Assembly: GCF_000172635.2 (NCBI RefSeq)
Contig: NC_018632.1
Coordinates: 4,092,001 to 4,156,000, forward strand
DNA from: Alteromonas macleodii ATCC 27126
GTDB taxonomy: Bacteria; Pseudomonadota; Gammaproteobacteria; Enterobacterales; Alteromonadaceae
Direction of reading: 5' to 3'
Length of the DNA: 64,000 nt
The position numbers and the translations under genes are program-made. How positions within the stretch are numbered: position 1 is the stretch's first letter; each line of letters opens with the position of its first letter. A model generated the notes under the pieces. That model was not told where the DNA came from, did not search any database, and worked only from the letters and a program-made list of their open reading frames with translations. Shown here one piece after another: positions 36,896 to 46,145 of this stretch.

Positions 36896-37911
36896 TGCAA
36901 CGTTTGCCCCGCATAAAATGGAACCATATCGGTGCCATCAGCTAGGGTTACTTGTTCTGGCACCGTCCACGACTCTTTCACTAATGTCATTGTAGTCGTA
37001 TTTCGTGGTAAACCATAAAAATCTGCACCGTAATGGCTAGCAAATCCTTCGAGCTTATCTATTGCGCCTAGCTGCTCGAACACTTCGGCATAAAGCTCAA
37101 TTGCAGACCATGCGCTATAACAACCCGCGCAGCCGCAAGCATTTTCTTTTTTATGTTTTGCATGAGGTGCCGAGTCGGTACCTAGGAAGAATTTTTTGTT
37201 GCCGCTTGCCACCATATCGCGCAACGCTTTTTGATGCGTGTTACGTTTTAGTACTGGCAAGCAATAGTTATGAGGGCGTACGCCGCCAACCAGTAAATCG
37301 TTGCGGTTTAACAATAAGTGCTGAGGGGTAATGGTGGCTCCAACAAATTCGCTGGCGCCCGCTACGAAGCTTGCGGCATCTGCTGTTGTAATATGCTCAA
37401 ACACCACTTTCAGCTTAGGGAATGCGTCAACGATAGGCCCTAAATGGGTATCAATGAACACTTTTTCACGGTCAAAAATATCAATGTGATGTTCGGTCAC
37501 TTCACCATGAATTAGCAACAATAAGCCTTGCTCTTGCATGGCTTGGAATACGGGGTATAAAGCCTGAATGCCTTTTACTGCGGCGTCTGAATTAGTAGTG
37601 GCCCCTGCAGGATATAGCTTACACGCAGTTACGCCCGCTTGTTTTGCATCGATAATGTCTTGAGGTGTAGTTTGATTAGTAAGGAATAAGGTCATTAATG
37701 GCTCAAAGCTACTACCTTTAGGTCGCGCAGCTTCAATTCGCCCTTTGTACGCCATGGCCATTTCAGCATTAACCACCGGTGGTACAAGGTTTGGCATAAC
37801 AATAGCGCGCTGGAAACAACGTGCGGTAGCAGGCACTGTTTCAGCTAGCATTTCGTTATCGCGAAAGTGAAGGTGCCAATCGTCTGGCGTAGTAATGGTG
37901 AGCGTTTGCAT
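36865..37911 (-). CDS. pyrC: dihydroorotase (class II)
   Basis: 348 residues, the E. coli PyrC length. Metal-binding His13 and His15 lie in D-W-H-L-H-F-R-D, the bridging carboxylated lysine is Lys98 in A-C-K-L-Y-P-A-G, and further ligands are in H-G-E and E-H-I-T-T; the catalytic Asp is in G-T-D-S-A-P-H. It converts carbamoyl aspartate to dihydroorotate in pyrimidine synthesis. Its 3' end overlaps the start of the downstream exported protein by 31 bases, which is unusual for this gene. Confidence 0.97.
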   Translation of the reverse strand: MQTLTITTPDDWHLHFRDNEMLAETVPATARCFQRAIVMPNLVPPVVNAEMAMAYKGRIEAARPKGSSFEPLMTLFLTNQTTPQDIIDAKQAGVTACKLYPAGATTNSDAAVKGIQALYPVFQAMQEQGLLLLIHGEVTEHHIDIFDREKVFIDTHLGPIVDAFPKLKVVFEHITTADAASFVAGASEFVGATITPQHLLLNRNDLLVGGVRPHNYCLPVLKRNTHQKALRDMVASGNKKFFLGTDSAPHAKHKKENACGCAGCYSAWSAIELYAEVFEQLGAIDKLEGFASHYGADFYGLPRNTTTMTLVKESWTVPEQVTLADGTDMVPFYAGQTLQWKLEKAFQA

Positions 37912-38009
37912 GCCTTGTCTCTCTTAGTACTTATTCAAACAGAGGGGAAGATGCGCGCAATAATAGCACAATTCCCATTTTGCGCGCAGAACAACTCGCT
38001 CGAAAGTGG

Positions 38010-38552
38010 CTATGAATTCTCTTCGCCGTGCTCTACCCAAATAAGCTTGCTAACGTCGTACCCAGCCGATGTCGCTTTTTCTAGTAAACGGGTGCGGACT
38101 TCATCTGAAATAGAAGGTGTTCGCGCTAAAATCCAAAGGTAGTCTTTATCTGGGCCTGTTATCAAAGCATATTGATAACCTTCTTTATCTAGCTCCATAA
38201 TTACATAGCTAGCGTAAAATGGGCCAAAGAACGATACTTTCAGATGCCCTGTCGTTTCAGACTCTACAAAATACGCTTTGCCCTCGGCTTCATCCCATGC
38301 ATTTTCTTCTACTGAAAAACCGCGATTAATTACCTTAACCCCTCCGTCATCGCGCATGCTATAGGTTGCCGTAACTTCGCTTAATCCTTCTTCGAAGCTA
38401 TGGTCAAAGCGCGCTATTTCATACCACTTCCCTAAATAACGAGGAAGCTCAAAGCCTTCAACCGGCACTACCTTGTCAGGTACGCCAGTACAGCCAGACA
38501 AGCCCACACACACCATACCCGCCATAATCATTGAAACTAACTGCTTAAACAT
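38010..38552 (-). CDS. blc: outer-membrane lipocalin (Blc-like lipoprotein)
   Basis: 180 residues. The signal peptide ends in lipobox L-S-G-C (Cys21). Lipocalin signature G-K-W-Y-E-I-A-R-F is followed by V-T-A-T-Y and the second motif containing Y-A-L-I-T-G-P. The C-terminal Y-L-W-I-L-A-R-T-P is typical of Blc/apolipoprotein D relatives. It probably binds fatty acids or lysophospholipids at the outer membrane during envelope stress. Stand-alone gene, downstream neighbour pyrC on the same strand 98 bases away. Confidence 0.9.
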   Translation of the reverse strand: MFKQLVSMIMAGMVCVGLSGCTGVPDKVVPVEGFELPRYLGKWYEIARFDHSFEEGLSEVTATYSMRDDGGVKVINRGFSVEENAWDEAEGKAYFVESETTGHLKVSFFGPFYASYVIMELDKEGYQYALITGPDKDYLWILARTPSISDEVRTRLLEKATSAGYDVSKLIWVEHGEENS

Positions 38553-38807
38553 ATGCCCTCTTTTCCTTGAACTCAGCTTTTAAAAAGCCCACTGATTAAT
38601 TTAAATACACGCCTACATCGCAAAAATGATCTTTATCGGTGCTGCAACACCATAAACCTTCAAGCTAGGCTAACGGTCGACAGTAAAAATACGCTCGCCT
38701 AATCAGACTTTTCTTATCGCTTGGACCATATTACAGTGCTTTTAAAACAAGCCTTGAGCTAATACAGGCCCTGCCCACTCGATATTCTCAAACAGGGAGA
38801 AAATGAC

Positions 38808-39758
38808 ATGAATGCACACTTTCCACACGCAAGCCGCTTAATATATGGATGCATGGGCTTAGGTGGCGGTTGGAACGACAAACCGGCAACCAAAGCCGAT
38901 ATAAGCCAAGCAAGAAGCATCATCGATACTGTACTGAGTTTAGATATTAATGTGTTTGATCATGCTGATATTTATACGTTCGGCAAAGCCGAAACGGTTT
39001 TTGGTGAAGCGCTCAAGCAAGCGCCCGAATTAAAAGACAAAATGATTATCCAATCTAAATGTGCAATACGATTTGAGGATGATTTAGGACCAAAGCGTTA
39101 CGACTTTTCAGCAAATCACATTCACACGTCGGTTGAAGGCATTCTCTCTAGATTAGGAATAGAACAGCTTGATATACTGCTGCTGCATCGTCCAGATCCA
39201 CTTATGGAGCTAGACGAAGTCGCCGGTACACTGAAGCTGCTTCAGCAGCAAGGTAAAATAAAGCATGTTGGCGTTTCAAACATGCATGGTTACCAAATTA
39301 ATTACCTGCAGTCTGCACTTTCCACACCTATTGTTGCCAACCAACTTGAAATGAGCCTTGGCTTTAGAGACTGGTTAGAAGACGGCATTACTACCAACAG
39401 TGCTGCTAATCGCGATACAGGTTATGCGCCCGGCACACTTGAATACTGCATGATGAACAACGTGCAACTTCAGGCATGGGGAAGCTTGGCACAAGGTAGA
39501 TACACAGGTGCAAAAGTTGAAAATAGTAATGACCGTGCAACAGCAGACTTAGTGGCTCAACTTGCAGGTGAATATCAAACTACGCCTGAAGCGATTGTTT
39601 TGGCCTGGTTGATGCGACATCCTGCCAACATTGCGCCCGTTTTGGGCAGTACCAATATTGACAGAATTAAAGCAAGCCAAAAGGCTGAAGATGTTCATTT
39701 AAGTCGAGAGCACTGGTACAAGTTATTTGAGGCTGCTCGCGGTCAAGAGATGCCGTAA
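38808..39758 (+). CDS. aldo/keto reductase (YdhF-like)
   Basis: 316 residues. TIM-barrel NAD(P)H-dependent oxidoreductase with the AKR signature regions: F-D-H-A-D-I-Y near residue 50 (Asp and catalytic Tyr), L-L-H-R-P-D-P (His), S-N-M-H-G-Y, and W-G-S-L-A-Q-G near 230. The tail carries the cofactor region P-V-L-G-S-T-N-I-D. It resembles the uncharacterised E. coli YdhF group. AGGGAGA precedes the ATG. It is followed after 23 bases by a glyoxalase-fold gene, so the pair may deal with reactive carbonyls; this is inference. Confidence 0.85.
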   Translation: MNAHFPHASRLIYGCMGLGGGWNDKPATKADISQARSIIDTVLSLDINVFDHADIYTFGKAETVFGEALKQAPELKDKMIIQSKCAIRFEDDLGPKRYDFSANHIHTSVEGILSRLGIEQLDILLLHRPDPLMELDEVAGTLKLLQQQGKIKHVGVSNMHGYQINYLQSALSTPIVANQLEMSLGFRDWLEDGITTNSAANRDTGYAPGTLEYCMMNNVQLQAWGSLAQGRYTGAKVENSNDRATADLVAQLAGEYQTTPEAIVLAWLMRHPANIAPVLGSTNIDRIKASQKAEDVHLSREHWYKLFEAARGQEMP

Positions 39759-39781
39759 GCATAAATATTAAGGAAATTAAG

Positions 39782-40165
39782 ATGCTGAAAGGCTTTCACC
39801 ACGTTGCTATCATTTGTAGTGACTACCCTCGCTCAAAGACGTTTTACACGGACGTGTTGGGCTTCTCGATTATTGATGAAAACTACCGTGAAGCCAGAGA
39901 CTCTTACAAATGTGACCTCGCGTTACCTGATGGCAGTCAGATTGAGCTTTTTTCGTTTCCGGGGGCACCGCAAAGACCGTCGCGCCCAGAAGCGCAAGGA
40001 CTTAGGCACTTAGCGTTCAAGGTGGACAACCTTGATGAAATGATCAACCACCTAACGAATAAGCGAGTTGAATGCGAGCCAGTGAGAACCGATGAATACA
40101 CCGGCAAACGCTTTACATTTTTCCAAGATCCTGACGGTTTACCCCTAGAGCTATACGAAATCTAA
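39782..40165 (+). CDS. VOC-family glyoxalase-like protein (GloA2/YaeR type)
   Basis: 127 residues, two beta-alpha-beta-beta-beta modules. Likely metal ligands are His7 (H-H-V-A), Glu60 (Q-I-E-L-F), His81 (L-R-H-L-A-F) and Glu125 (L-E-L-Y). YaeR-type proteins sit in the glyoxalase/dioxygenase fold but lack proven activity in most bacteria. AAGGAA lies a few bases before the ATG; the gene follows the aldo/keto reductase closely and ends at a bidirectional terminator. Confidence 0.85.
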   Translation: MLKGFHHVAIICSDYPRSKTFYTDVLGFSIIDENYREARDSYKCDLALPDGSQIELFSFPGAPQRPSRPEAQGLRHLAFKVDNLDEMINHLTNKRVECEPVRTDEYTGKRFTFFQDPDGLPLELYEI

Positions 40166-40185
40166 AAATCGCGAAGCCGTAATAG

Positions 40186-40223
40186 AAAAATGCCGAATAA
40201 GGGGTCTCTAAGTCGGCATTTTT
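40186..40223. terminator. bidirectional terminator between the VOC and MscS genes
   Basis: Arms AAAAATGCCGA (40186-40196) and TCGGCATTTTT (40213-40223). The two flanking genes converge on it, and A/T runs on both sides suit termination in both directions. Confidence 0.8.
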
Positions 40224-40243
40224 ATCAATAGCGATACAAACTT

Positions 40244-41062
40244 TTATTGGTCGAGCATCCTGACTTCCCGCTGCGGGAATGGTATTTCAATATCATGCTG
40301 CTGAAGGGCATTGAAAATGGCTTGGTTTAGTGCATAGCGCACTTCGAAATGCCTTACAGCTGGCGCCCAAACCCGAATACCAAAGTTAATACTGCTGTCG
40401 CCAAAATTATCTACACCAATGGCGGGTGACTTTTCTTCGCTGACTCCATCTACCGTTTCAACAGCCTTGCGAATCACATCGATTACCTCATCGACCTTAC
40501 TGGAATAGGCAACGCCAATTTCAAGTTCAATCAACATGTTCTCTGCAGAATTATGCAAGATTTCACCGACTATCAGTTTGTTGGGTATTTGGATGTGAAC
40601 ATTGTCTTCGTCAATAAGAATGGTATAGGGCAACATGACTTGATCGACCACCCCTGCAACACCACGCACGCGGATAGTGTCGCCAACAACGAAAGGACGG
40701 GTAATAATTATGGTAAAGCCAGCGGCATAATTGGCCAACATACCTTGAATAGCTAAACCTGCACCTAAACCTACAGCACCTACGGCGGCTATAAGTGGGG
40801 TTACGCTAATGCCCACATTACCTAATGCTATAATCATTACGATACCCAATACCACTAGCTTGCTGGCACCGCCGGTAAAGCGGCTCAGCGTAATATCGAT
40901 ATTTCTGCTGACCATCAGGTTTTCAACCATGTGGCCTATTTTATTGGCCACCCACCAGCCAAGCAGAAAAATAATGATGGCGCCTACAATTTGGAAACTG
41001 TAGGTCACTGCAAATTCTACAAGAGTGTCGTAAAGGGCTTGCGCTTGTTTTAACTCATCCAT
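40244..41062 (-). CDS. small-conductance mechanosensitive channel (MscS family)
   Basis: 272 residues, close to E. coli MscS (286). Three N-terminal membrane helices (about 18-42, 60-85, 90-115); the pore-lining TM3 shows the Gly/Ala-packed pattern G-A-V-G-L-G-A-G-L-A-I-Q-G, followed by L-A-N-Y-A-A-G. The cytoplasmic beta domain begins R-P-F-V-V-G-D. It opens on membrane tension to release solutes during hypo-osmotic shock, a common need in marine bacteria. Single gene. Confidence 0.93.
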   Translation of the reverse strand: MDELKQAQALYDTLVEFAVTYSFQIVGAIIIFLLGWWVANKIGHMVENLMVSRNIDITLSRFTGGASKLVVLGIVMIIALGNVGISVTPLIAAVGAVGLGAGLAIQGMLANYAAGFTIIITRPFVVGDTIRVRGVAGVVDQVMLPYTILIDEDNVHIQIPNKLIVGEILHNSAENMLIELEIGVAYSSKVDEVIDVIRKAVETVDGVSEEKSPAIGVDNFGDSSINFGIRVWAPAVRHFEVRYALNQAIFNALQQHDIEIPFPQREVRMLDQ

Positions 41063-41187
41063 GGAACGTGATTAGACTAGAAACTGATAGGAATAACCGA
41101 AGCTTAAACAACAACGTGAGGAAAAACCAGTGCCGAGAGCAAGCCCGGCACGTTACGGTTTTAAGGAATAAAGAGCGAGCATTGCAT

Positions 41188-42456
41188 TTAGTTGGCGTAT
41201 TCGCTTGCCTCAATTTCCGCTAAACGTTCTTTGGTAGGGTTCTTAATGTAGTTATACACCAAGCCAACAAAGAGCACGGCAGCAAAACCCGTGGCTACCA
41301 TAAAGCCATACTTGGCGTCGCCACCGTTGGCGTCGCTCACCAGGCCCATGATGAAAGGCCCTGCAGCCGCACCTGCTGCGGTGAAGAACAAGATTACTCC
41401 GGCTACGCTTCCGTGTTGATGTTTTGGGAAACAGCTTATGCCTTTTGAGTTAAAGGTAGGATAAATTACTGACATAAAAGTGCCCGTTAGCGGGAATAGA
41501 AACAACGCAAGCTGTTTTCCGCCCCACAGACCAAGACCGAAACACAGTACAATAGCACCAGTGAACACCATGAGAACCAATGCCCAGTTGAAGTGAGACA
41601 TCATCCAGATGCCTACGAAACGCCCTGCAGCACGAAGGATAAAGAATGCCGTTACCGAGTATATTGCAAGGGTCTGAGAGAAGCCTTCAGTATAACAATC
41701 ATAGGTCGCTTTAAGCGTAGTCGCGTCGCACACTAAATAACTCGGCATCCACACATAAATGGCGCTTTCTGCGGCGACATATAAAAACGCGCCTACTGAA
41801 AATCCTAAAGCATAGGGGTTTTTCACTAAACTTAAGCTCTGCGCTATCGATACTTCCTTTTCACCTGAGGCTGTATCGCGAGTGTAAGCGGGGTATTTCA
41901 CCAGCAAAGCACCGATTATAAGTAGCGTACAAACACCACCGGCGATTACATAAAGCCACTGCCATGCAACGCCTTGATGAATGAGATAAGCGACAATAAG
42001 AGGCCCGATAATTGCGCCAACGCCAAAGAAGGCTTCTGCCCCATTCATAGTAGCTGTGTGCTGTTTGGTCGATGTTGAAATATCACCGATGAGCGCCAGC
42101 GCACCTGTTTTAAAGATGCCCACGGCAACGCCAGATAAGCTCATTAAACTAACAATCAACACAAAGTCGTTAGCAATTAAAAAGCTGTAGCATGCAAGGC
42201 CAAACAACGCTAAACCAATGATAATGGTAGGCTTGCGGCCTAACTTATCAGCCAAAAAACCTAGGAAAAGACCCGATAAGGCAATACCTAACATGGGGAG
42301 TGAATGCATTAAGCTTGCTTGAGCATTGGTGACAGAGAACGCCACTTTCACTTCTTTGATTATCTCGCCTACCGAGTCTGACGTCATCGCAAACATCATA
42401 AACATTAGGTAGGTTAGCCATCTGATAATTCTGCTACTAGGATCATGATTGGGCAT
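41188..42456 (-). CDS. MFS transporter, probable sugar importer
   Basis: 422 residues from the ATG at 42456; a GTG 18 bases earlier is the alternative start. About 12 membrane helices with the MFS loop motif G-F-L-A-D-K-L-G-R-K-P between TM2 and TM3. A cysteine-containing periplasmic loop (C-D-A-T-T-L-K-A-T-Y-D-C) follows the central region. Substrate is not evident from sequence. The gene diverges from amylosucrase with a 228-base shared spacer, so a sucrose or glucoside transporter is the natural guess. Confidence 0.82.
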   Translation of the reverse strand: MPNHDPSSRIIRWLTYLMFMMFAMTSDSVGEIIKEVKVAFSVTNAQASLMHSLPMLGIALSGLFLGFLADKLGRKPTIIIGLALFGLACYSFLIANDFVLIVSLMSLSGVAVGIFKTGALALIGDISTSTKQHTATMNGAEAFFGVGAIIGPLIVAYLIHQGVAWQWLYVIAGGVCTLLIIGALLVKYPAYTRDTASGEKEVSIAQSLSLVKNPYALGFSVGAFLYVAAESAIYVWMPSYLVCDATTLKATYDCYTEGFSQTLAIYSVTAFFILRAAGRFVGIWMMSHFNWALVLMVFTGAIVLCFGLGLWGGKQLALFLFPLTGTFMSVIYPTFNSKGISCFPKHQHGSVAGVILFFTAAGAAAGPFIMGLVSDANGGDAKYGFMVATGFAAVLFVGLVYNYIKNPTKERLAEIEASEYAN

Positions 42457-42684
42457 AGTCTGTCTCACAAGCACGGTATGAAAGGCCTTGTTCAGCCCTT
42501 CTAAACTTCACAAAAACACGTTGATCATTGCACGCATTCAGTAGGTCAAAAATAACGATGTAATAAACTTGATAAATGAGCTTAATCGTTTAAGATAAAA
42601 GTTAACAGAATTTAAAAAGCCTGTAAACCCGTTAATTAGGATAGGTTGTATGACGCACCTAAGCGTCGCACTTTGGAGTTTTCT
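42457..42684. promoter_or_regulatory. divergent MFS/amylosucrase promoter region
   Basis: AT-rich spacer. An imperfect inverted repeat, CTTAA-TCGT-TTAAG at 42581-42594, could be an operator half-pair of a sugar-responsive repressor, but it is short. The amylosucrase ribosome-binding site TGGAG lies seven bases before its ATG. Confidence 0.35.
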
Positions 42685-44634
42685 ATGAGCTATGCTGCTG
42701 ACAGTGGTGTATGTTTAGACCGAATCTTGGCATCAACCGATTTATCTGGCCTAAGTAAGAAAGATGCAACAACTTTTACGCGTCGCTTGAAGGAACATTT
42801 TCCTCGTCTTTTTGACAAATATACCTACGTTTATGGGCACCTGTATGACTGCTACTTTCATTTACAAAAACTGGTTGAAATATTAAGAGACGGTTTAAAA
42901 AACCGTAAACCAGCCCTCAAAAAGCTTGATAATGAAAGGTTAAAAAACCCGCTTTGGTATCGCGATGAACAGCAAGTCGGCATGGCCTGCTATGTTGACC
43001 TGATGGGCCCCACTTTGAATGACTTGCATGACAAAATTCCCTACTTTAAGTCTTTAGGCGTTACCTATGTGCACTTAATGCCTTTATACGATGCGCCCAA
43101 AGGGGATAGCGATGGAGGATATGCTGTGTCGGATTATCGCAAGGTTAATCCAACGCTAGGCACAGTTAAAGACCTAGAAAAGCTTGCTTCAGCACTTCAG
43201 AAAGAGGGAATAAATCTTGTTCTCGACTTTGTGTTCAATCATACCTCTGACGAGCACGCTTGGGCGAAAGCTGCACTGGCAGGTGAGAAGCAGTTTCAAG
43301 ACTACTACTACCTTTTCGATGACAGAACCATTCCCGATCAGTACGAACATACTTTAAGAGAAATATTTCCCCAGGTAAGAAGAGGTAGCTTTACCTTTAA
43401 TGAACAGATAGAAAAATGGGTATGGACGACATTTAACAGCTTTCAATGGGATTTAAACTACAGTAATCCTGAGGTGTTTAACGCTATCACGTCTGAAATG
43501 TTGTTTCTGGCCAATATAGGTAGCGCTGCACTGCGTTTAGATGCGTTGGCCTTTATTTGGAAAGAGCTTGGTACTAACTGCGAAAATCAGGAAAAGGCCC
43601 ATGTTCTTATACAAGCGTTCAACTGTTGCTTACAAATTGTAGCGCCTGCCGTGGTCTTTAAGTCAGAAGCCATCGTGCACCCTGACGAAGTACTTAAGTA
43701 CATCGACAAAGATGAGTGTCAGCTATCCTACAACCCTTTGCTAATGGCACTGCTATGGAATTCGTTAGCCACGCGTAAAACCCGTTTGCTTACGCGCTCA
43801 ATGAAAAAGAGCTTCTCTATTTCTGAGAACTGCACATGGGTGAACTACGTGCGATGCCACGACGATATCGGATGGACCTTCGACGACGCGGTAGCCAACG
43901 AACTGGGTATTAACGCATTCGATCACCGCCATTTTCTTAACCAATTTTATACCGGTCGTTTTGAAGGAAGTTTTGCCAACGGCGTGCCTTTTGCTGAAAA
44001 CCCTTCTAACGGCGATTGTCGTGTGTGTGGTTCACTGGCCTCTTTATGTGGGCTAGAAGGCGCGCTTAAATCCAACGATTCAAAAGGCATTGATGACGCT
44101 GTGAAGCGAATGATGCTGCTTTACGGTATCACCTTTAGCATTGGAGGTATTCCGTTACTTTACTCAAGTGATGAAGTAGGCAAGCTTAATGACTACAGCT
44201 ATCGATTTGATGACACCAAAAAGCACGACGACAGATGGGTAAACCGAATTGCCGTTACCCGCGCAGATACGGAATTGGCGCTAGGAAACACGTCGCCAGC
44301 CAACCCTACAGAGACTGCGAGCCTTCGCGTGTTTAACGGATTGCGCAAAATGATAGCAATTAGAAAGCAGAATGCGATTTTCGGGCAGTCTAGCACCCAA
44401 ATTTTAGATGCCGATAACCATCATTGCTTTGCTTTTCTTCGGGAAAATACACAGGGTCACAAGCTGCTTGTGATATGTAACTTCAGTGAGCACCCTCAGA
44501 CCATTCAGCGTAGCCTTTTGGCAACACTAAAGGGCGCATCAAGCCGAGATTTGCTAACTGATGAAACTGTCGAAATGAATGCTTCACCACTATTGCTTGA
44601 GCCTTTTCAACAAATGTGGCTTCTTGCTGATTAA
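42685..44634 (+). CDS. amylosucrase (GH13 subfamily 4)
   Basis: 649 residues from the ATG at 42685, preceded by TGGAG; an in-frame TTG 39 bases upstream is less likely. Catalytic residues are Asp286 (L-R-L-D-A, nucleophile), Glu328 (K-S-E-A-I-V, acid/base) and Asp393 (H-D-D-I-G-W). With this start the numbers coincide with those of Neisseria polysaccharea amylosucrase. The amylosucrase-specific N-terminal helical domain (about 1-90), S-D-G-G-Y-A-V-S in the barrel, and K-K-H-D-D-R-W near the active site are present. The enzyme makes alpha-1,4-glucan from sucrose, releasing fructose. Characterised amylosucrases exist in Alteromonas. It diverges from an MFS transporter and is followed by a strong terminator. 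Confidence 0.93.
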   Translation: MSYAADSGVCLDRILASTDLSGLSKKDATTFTRRLKEHFPRLFDKYTYVYGHLYDCYFHLQKLVEILRDGLKNRKPALKKLDNERLKNPLWYRDEQQVGMACYVDLMGPTLNDLHDKIPYFKSLGVTYVHLMPLYDAPKGDSDGGYAVSDYRKVNPTLGTVKDLEKLASALQKEGINLVLDFVFNHTSDEHAWAKAALAGEKQFQDYYYLFDDRTIPDQYEHTLREIFPQVRRGSFTFNEQIEKWVWTTFNSFQWDLNYSNPEVFNAITSEMLFLANIGSAALRLDALAFIWKELGTNCENQEKAHVLIQAFNCCLQIVAPAVVFKSEAIVHPDEVLKYIDKDECQLSYNPLLMALLWNSLATRKTRLLTRSMKKSFSISENCTWVNYVRCHDDIGWTFDDAVANELGINAFDHRHFLNQFYTGRFEGSFANGVPFAENPSNGDCRVCGSLASLCGLEGALKSNDSKGIDDAVKRMMLLYGITFSIGGIPLLYSSDEVGKLNDYSYRFDDTKKHDDRWVNRIAVTRADTELALGNTSPANPTETASLRVFNGLRKMIAIRKQNAIFGQSSTQILDADNHHCFAFLRENTQGHKLLVICNFSEHPQTIQRSLLATLKGASSRDLLTDETVEMNASPLLLEPFQQMWLLAD

Positions 44635-44990
44635 AGTTCGAGCTTTCGCCATATCTTGCTAATTGCTGTTTGAAAAGTGGTTAGCAAGTTATCCGCGGCT
44701 TAGTCGCCAAATTAATTATCTTTACTGCCAGTGACTTATCGAATAAGTCATTTTTTCACAGGCACACCAATAAATACCCACTATACTTTTTATAGTGAAT
44801 AGATAGTTCACGTAGCTTCCGCATAACTTTGGTAGCTTGGCCTGTGTTTGACTGGGTCTCAAACTGATTGACGCGGAAGTAGCACTCTTCTTGTTGTGTG
44901 TGGTTTGTTTCTTGCTTCACGCAGAAGTATTACACAGCGGGATTCGACTTATGTCATATGGATATGTTTAACATGGTAACGGATAAAACG
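44635..44990. other. 356-base region between amylosucrase and CPXCG genes
   Basis: Contains the amylosucrase terminator (44732-44756). The rest is non-coding as far as can be seen; a GTG-initiated extension of the following gene would start at 44898 but is not favoured. Confidence 0.5.
44732..44756 (+). terminator. intrinsic terminator after amylosucrase
   Basis: Arms TGACTTAT (44732-44739) and ATAAGTCA (44743-44750), CGA loop, six T. Confidence 0.85.
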
Positions 44991-45200
44991 ATGCAAAGTG
45001 ATAGTGCTTTGGAATACATGTGCCCGTATTGCGGCGCAATAAATGACTTCCAGTTAGAAACAGTTCGCGACATGTATCACGAACAGCATGAATCTTGTGG
45101 GTGCTGCAATAAAGTACTCAGTTTAACGGCGGCCGATGGTATTGGTGGCCGTATCAATTTGATTGTCGATTCACTGGATGCAGAGCTTGTTATCAAATAA
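44991..45200 (+). CDS. small CPXCG-type cysteine-rich protein
   Basis: 69 residues from the ATG at 44991 with GGAT seven bases upstream; a GTG start 93 bases earlier would add a cysteine-containing, unconserved leader. Two Cys pairs, C-P-Y-C at about 11-14 and C-G-C-C at about 40-43, form a probable zinc ribbon, followed by a short beta-rich tail. This agrees with the CPXCG-motif family, found in many gammaproteobacteria and without known function. Single gene ending at a bidirectional terminator. Confidence 0.7.
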   Translation: MQSDSALEYMCPYCGAINDFQLETVRDMYHEQHESCGCCNKVLSLTAADGIGGRINLIVDSLDAELVIK

Positions 45201-45236
45201 AGCGCATTGGAAAGCGTAGCAAAATGTTAGCAAACA

Positions 45237-45261
45237 AAAAGCCGCTTCATGAGCGGCTTTT
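45237..45261. terminator. bidirectional terminator between CPXCG gene and folE
   Basis: Arms AAAAGCCGCT (45237-45246) and AGCGGCTTTT (45252-45261), TCATG loop, between convergent genes. Confidence 0.85.
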
Positions 45262-45300
45262 AAAGTTCTTAAGTAAAGTTGCGAAACAAACAACCATTAA

Positions 45301-45984
45301 CTACCGAAAGAACTCTCGTTTCAATTCATTATCAGTAAGGAAACGGCCGCCGAGCGCAGACGTTTTCGTATATGAATTAGTATCACGGATCCCTCTCGCC
45401 TTAACGCAATAGTGCGTGGCGTTAATGCTCACCGCTACGTCTTCAGTATTGGTCAACGTCTGCAACGCAACTAACACTTGTTGAGTTAAACGCTCTTGTA
45501 CCTGTGGACGTTGAGCAAAGAAACCCACAAGACGGTTAATCTTTGAAAGGCCGATTACTGTATCTTTTGGAATATAAGAAACGGTTGCCGTGCCATCAAT
45601 AGTAACAAAGTGGTGTTCGCAGGTGCTGGTCAGGCTTATATCAGATACCTGTACAGGCTGGTCAATCTGCATCTTGTTTTCAATGGCAGTAATCTTAGGA
45701 AATTTGCGGTAGTCCAATCCACCGAAGATTTCATTAACATACATTTTAGCGATTCGCGTGGGCGTATCACACAAACTGTCGTCAGTTAGATCAAGGCCAA
45801 GCGTGTCCATTACGTCACGCATAGCACTTTCAATTCGTTTGCGCTTTTGCTCGTCAGTAAGACCATTAGCCACCATAGGTGTTTCTAAACCTTTGGCTTC
45901 TAATGCTTCTCGTACACGTTGTGCTGGCTCTGAAATAGAGGGGTCTAGTGCGTCGCGCACAATTACCGCTTCTTTTGCTAACAT
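45301..45984 (-). CDS. folE: GTP cyclohydrolase I
   Basis: 227 residues from the ATG at 45984, with GGAT six bases upstream; an earlier ATG at 46059 would add 25 residues absent from E. coli FolE (222). Zinc ligands lie in S-T-C-E-H-H-F (Cys122, His125) and H-Y-C-V-K-A-R-G (Cys193). The catalytic region includes G-L-S-K-I-N-R and [10 protein letters not shown]. It makes 7,8-dihydroneopterin triphosphate from GTP, the first step toward folate and monapterin. Diverges from folM across 161 bases. Confidence 0.95.
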   Translation of the reverse strand: MLAKEAVIVRDALDPSISEPAQRVREALEAKGLETPMVANGLTDEQKRKRIESAMRDVMDTLGLDLTDDSLCDTPTRIAKMYVNEIFGGLDYRKFPKITAIENKMQIDQPVQVSDISLTSTCEHHFVTIDGTATVSYIPKDTVIGLSKINRLVGFFAQRPQVQERLTQQVLVALQTLTNTEDVAVSINATHYCVKARGIRDTNSYTKTSALGGRFLTDNELKREFFR

Positions 45985-46145
45985 TACTTTATCCGTAGTT
46001 ACTTCTTTTTTGATCTTGTACGAGCATGAGTTCGTTACAGATCGATTACTTGGCAACATGACTTTTATTTAATGTCATTGCTACCGACTGTGCATTTGGC
46101 ACAGAATAATAAAACCGTTACCTTTTACGAAAGAAGGACATCATC

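Noticed and set aside
42646..42684. TTG-initiated 13-codon extension of amylosucrase
   Set aside because: The ATG at 42685 has a better ribosome-binding site and brings the catalytic residues to the reference numbering.
45224..45412. 62-codon plus-strand frame over the folE end
   Set aside because: It starts across the bidirectional terminator at 45237-45261 and is antisense to folE.
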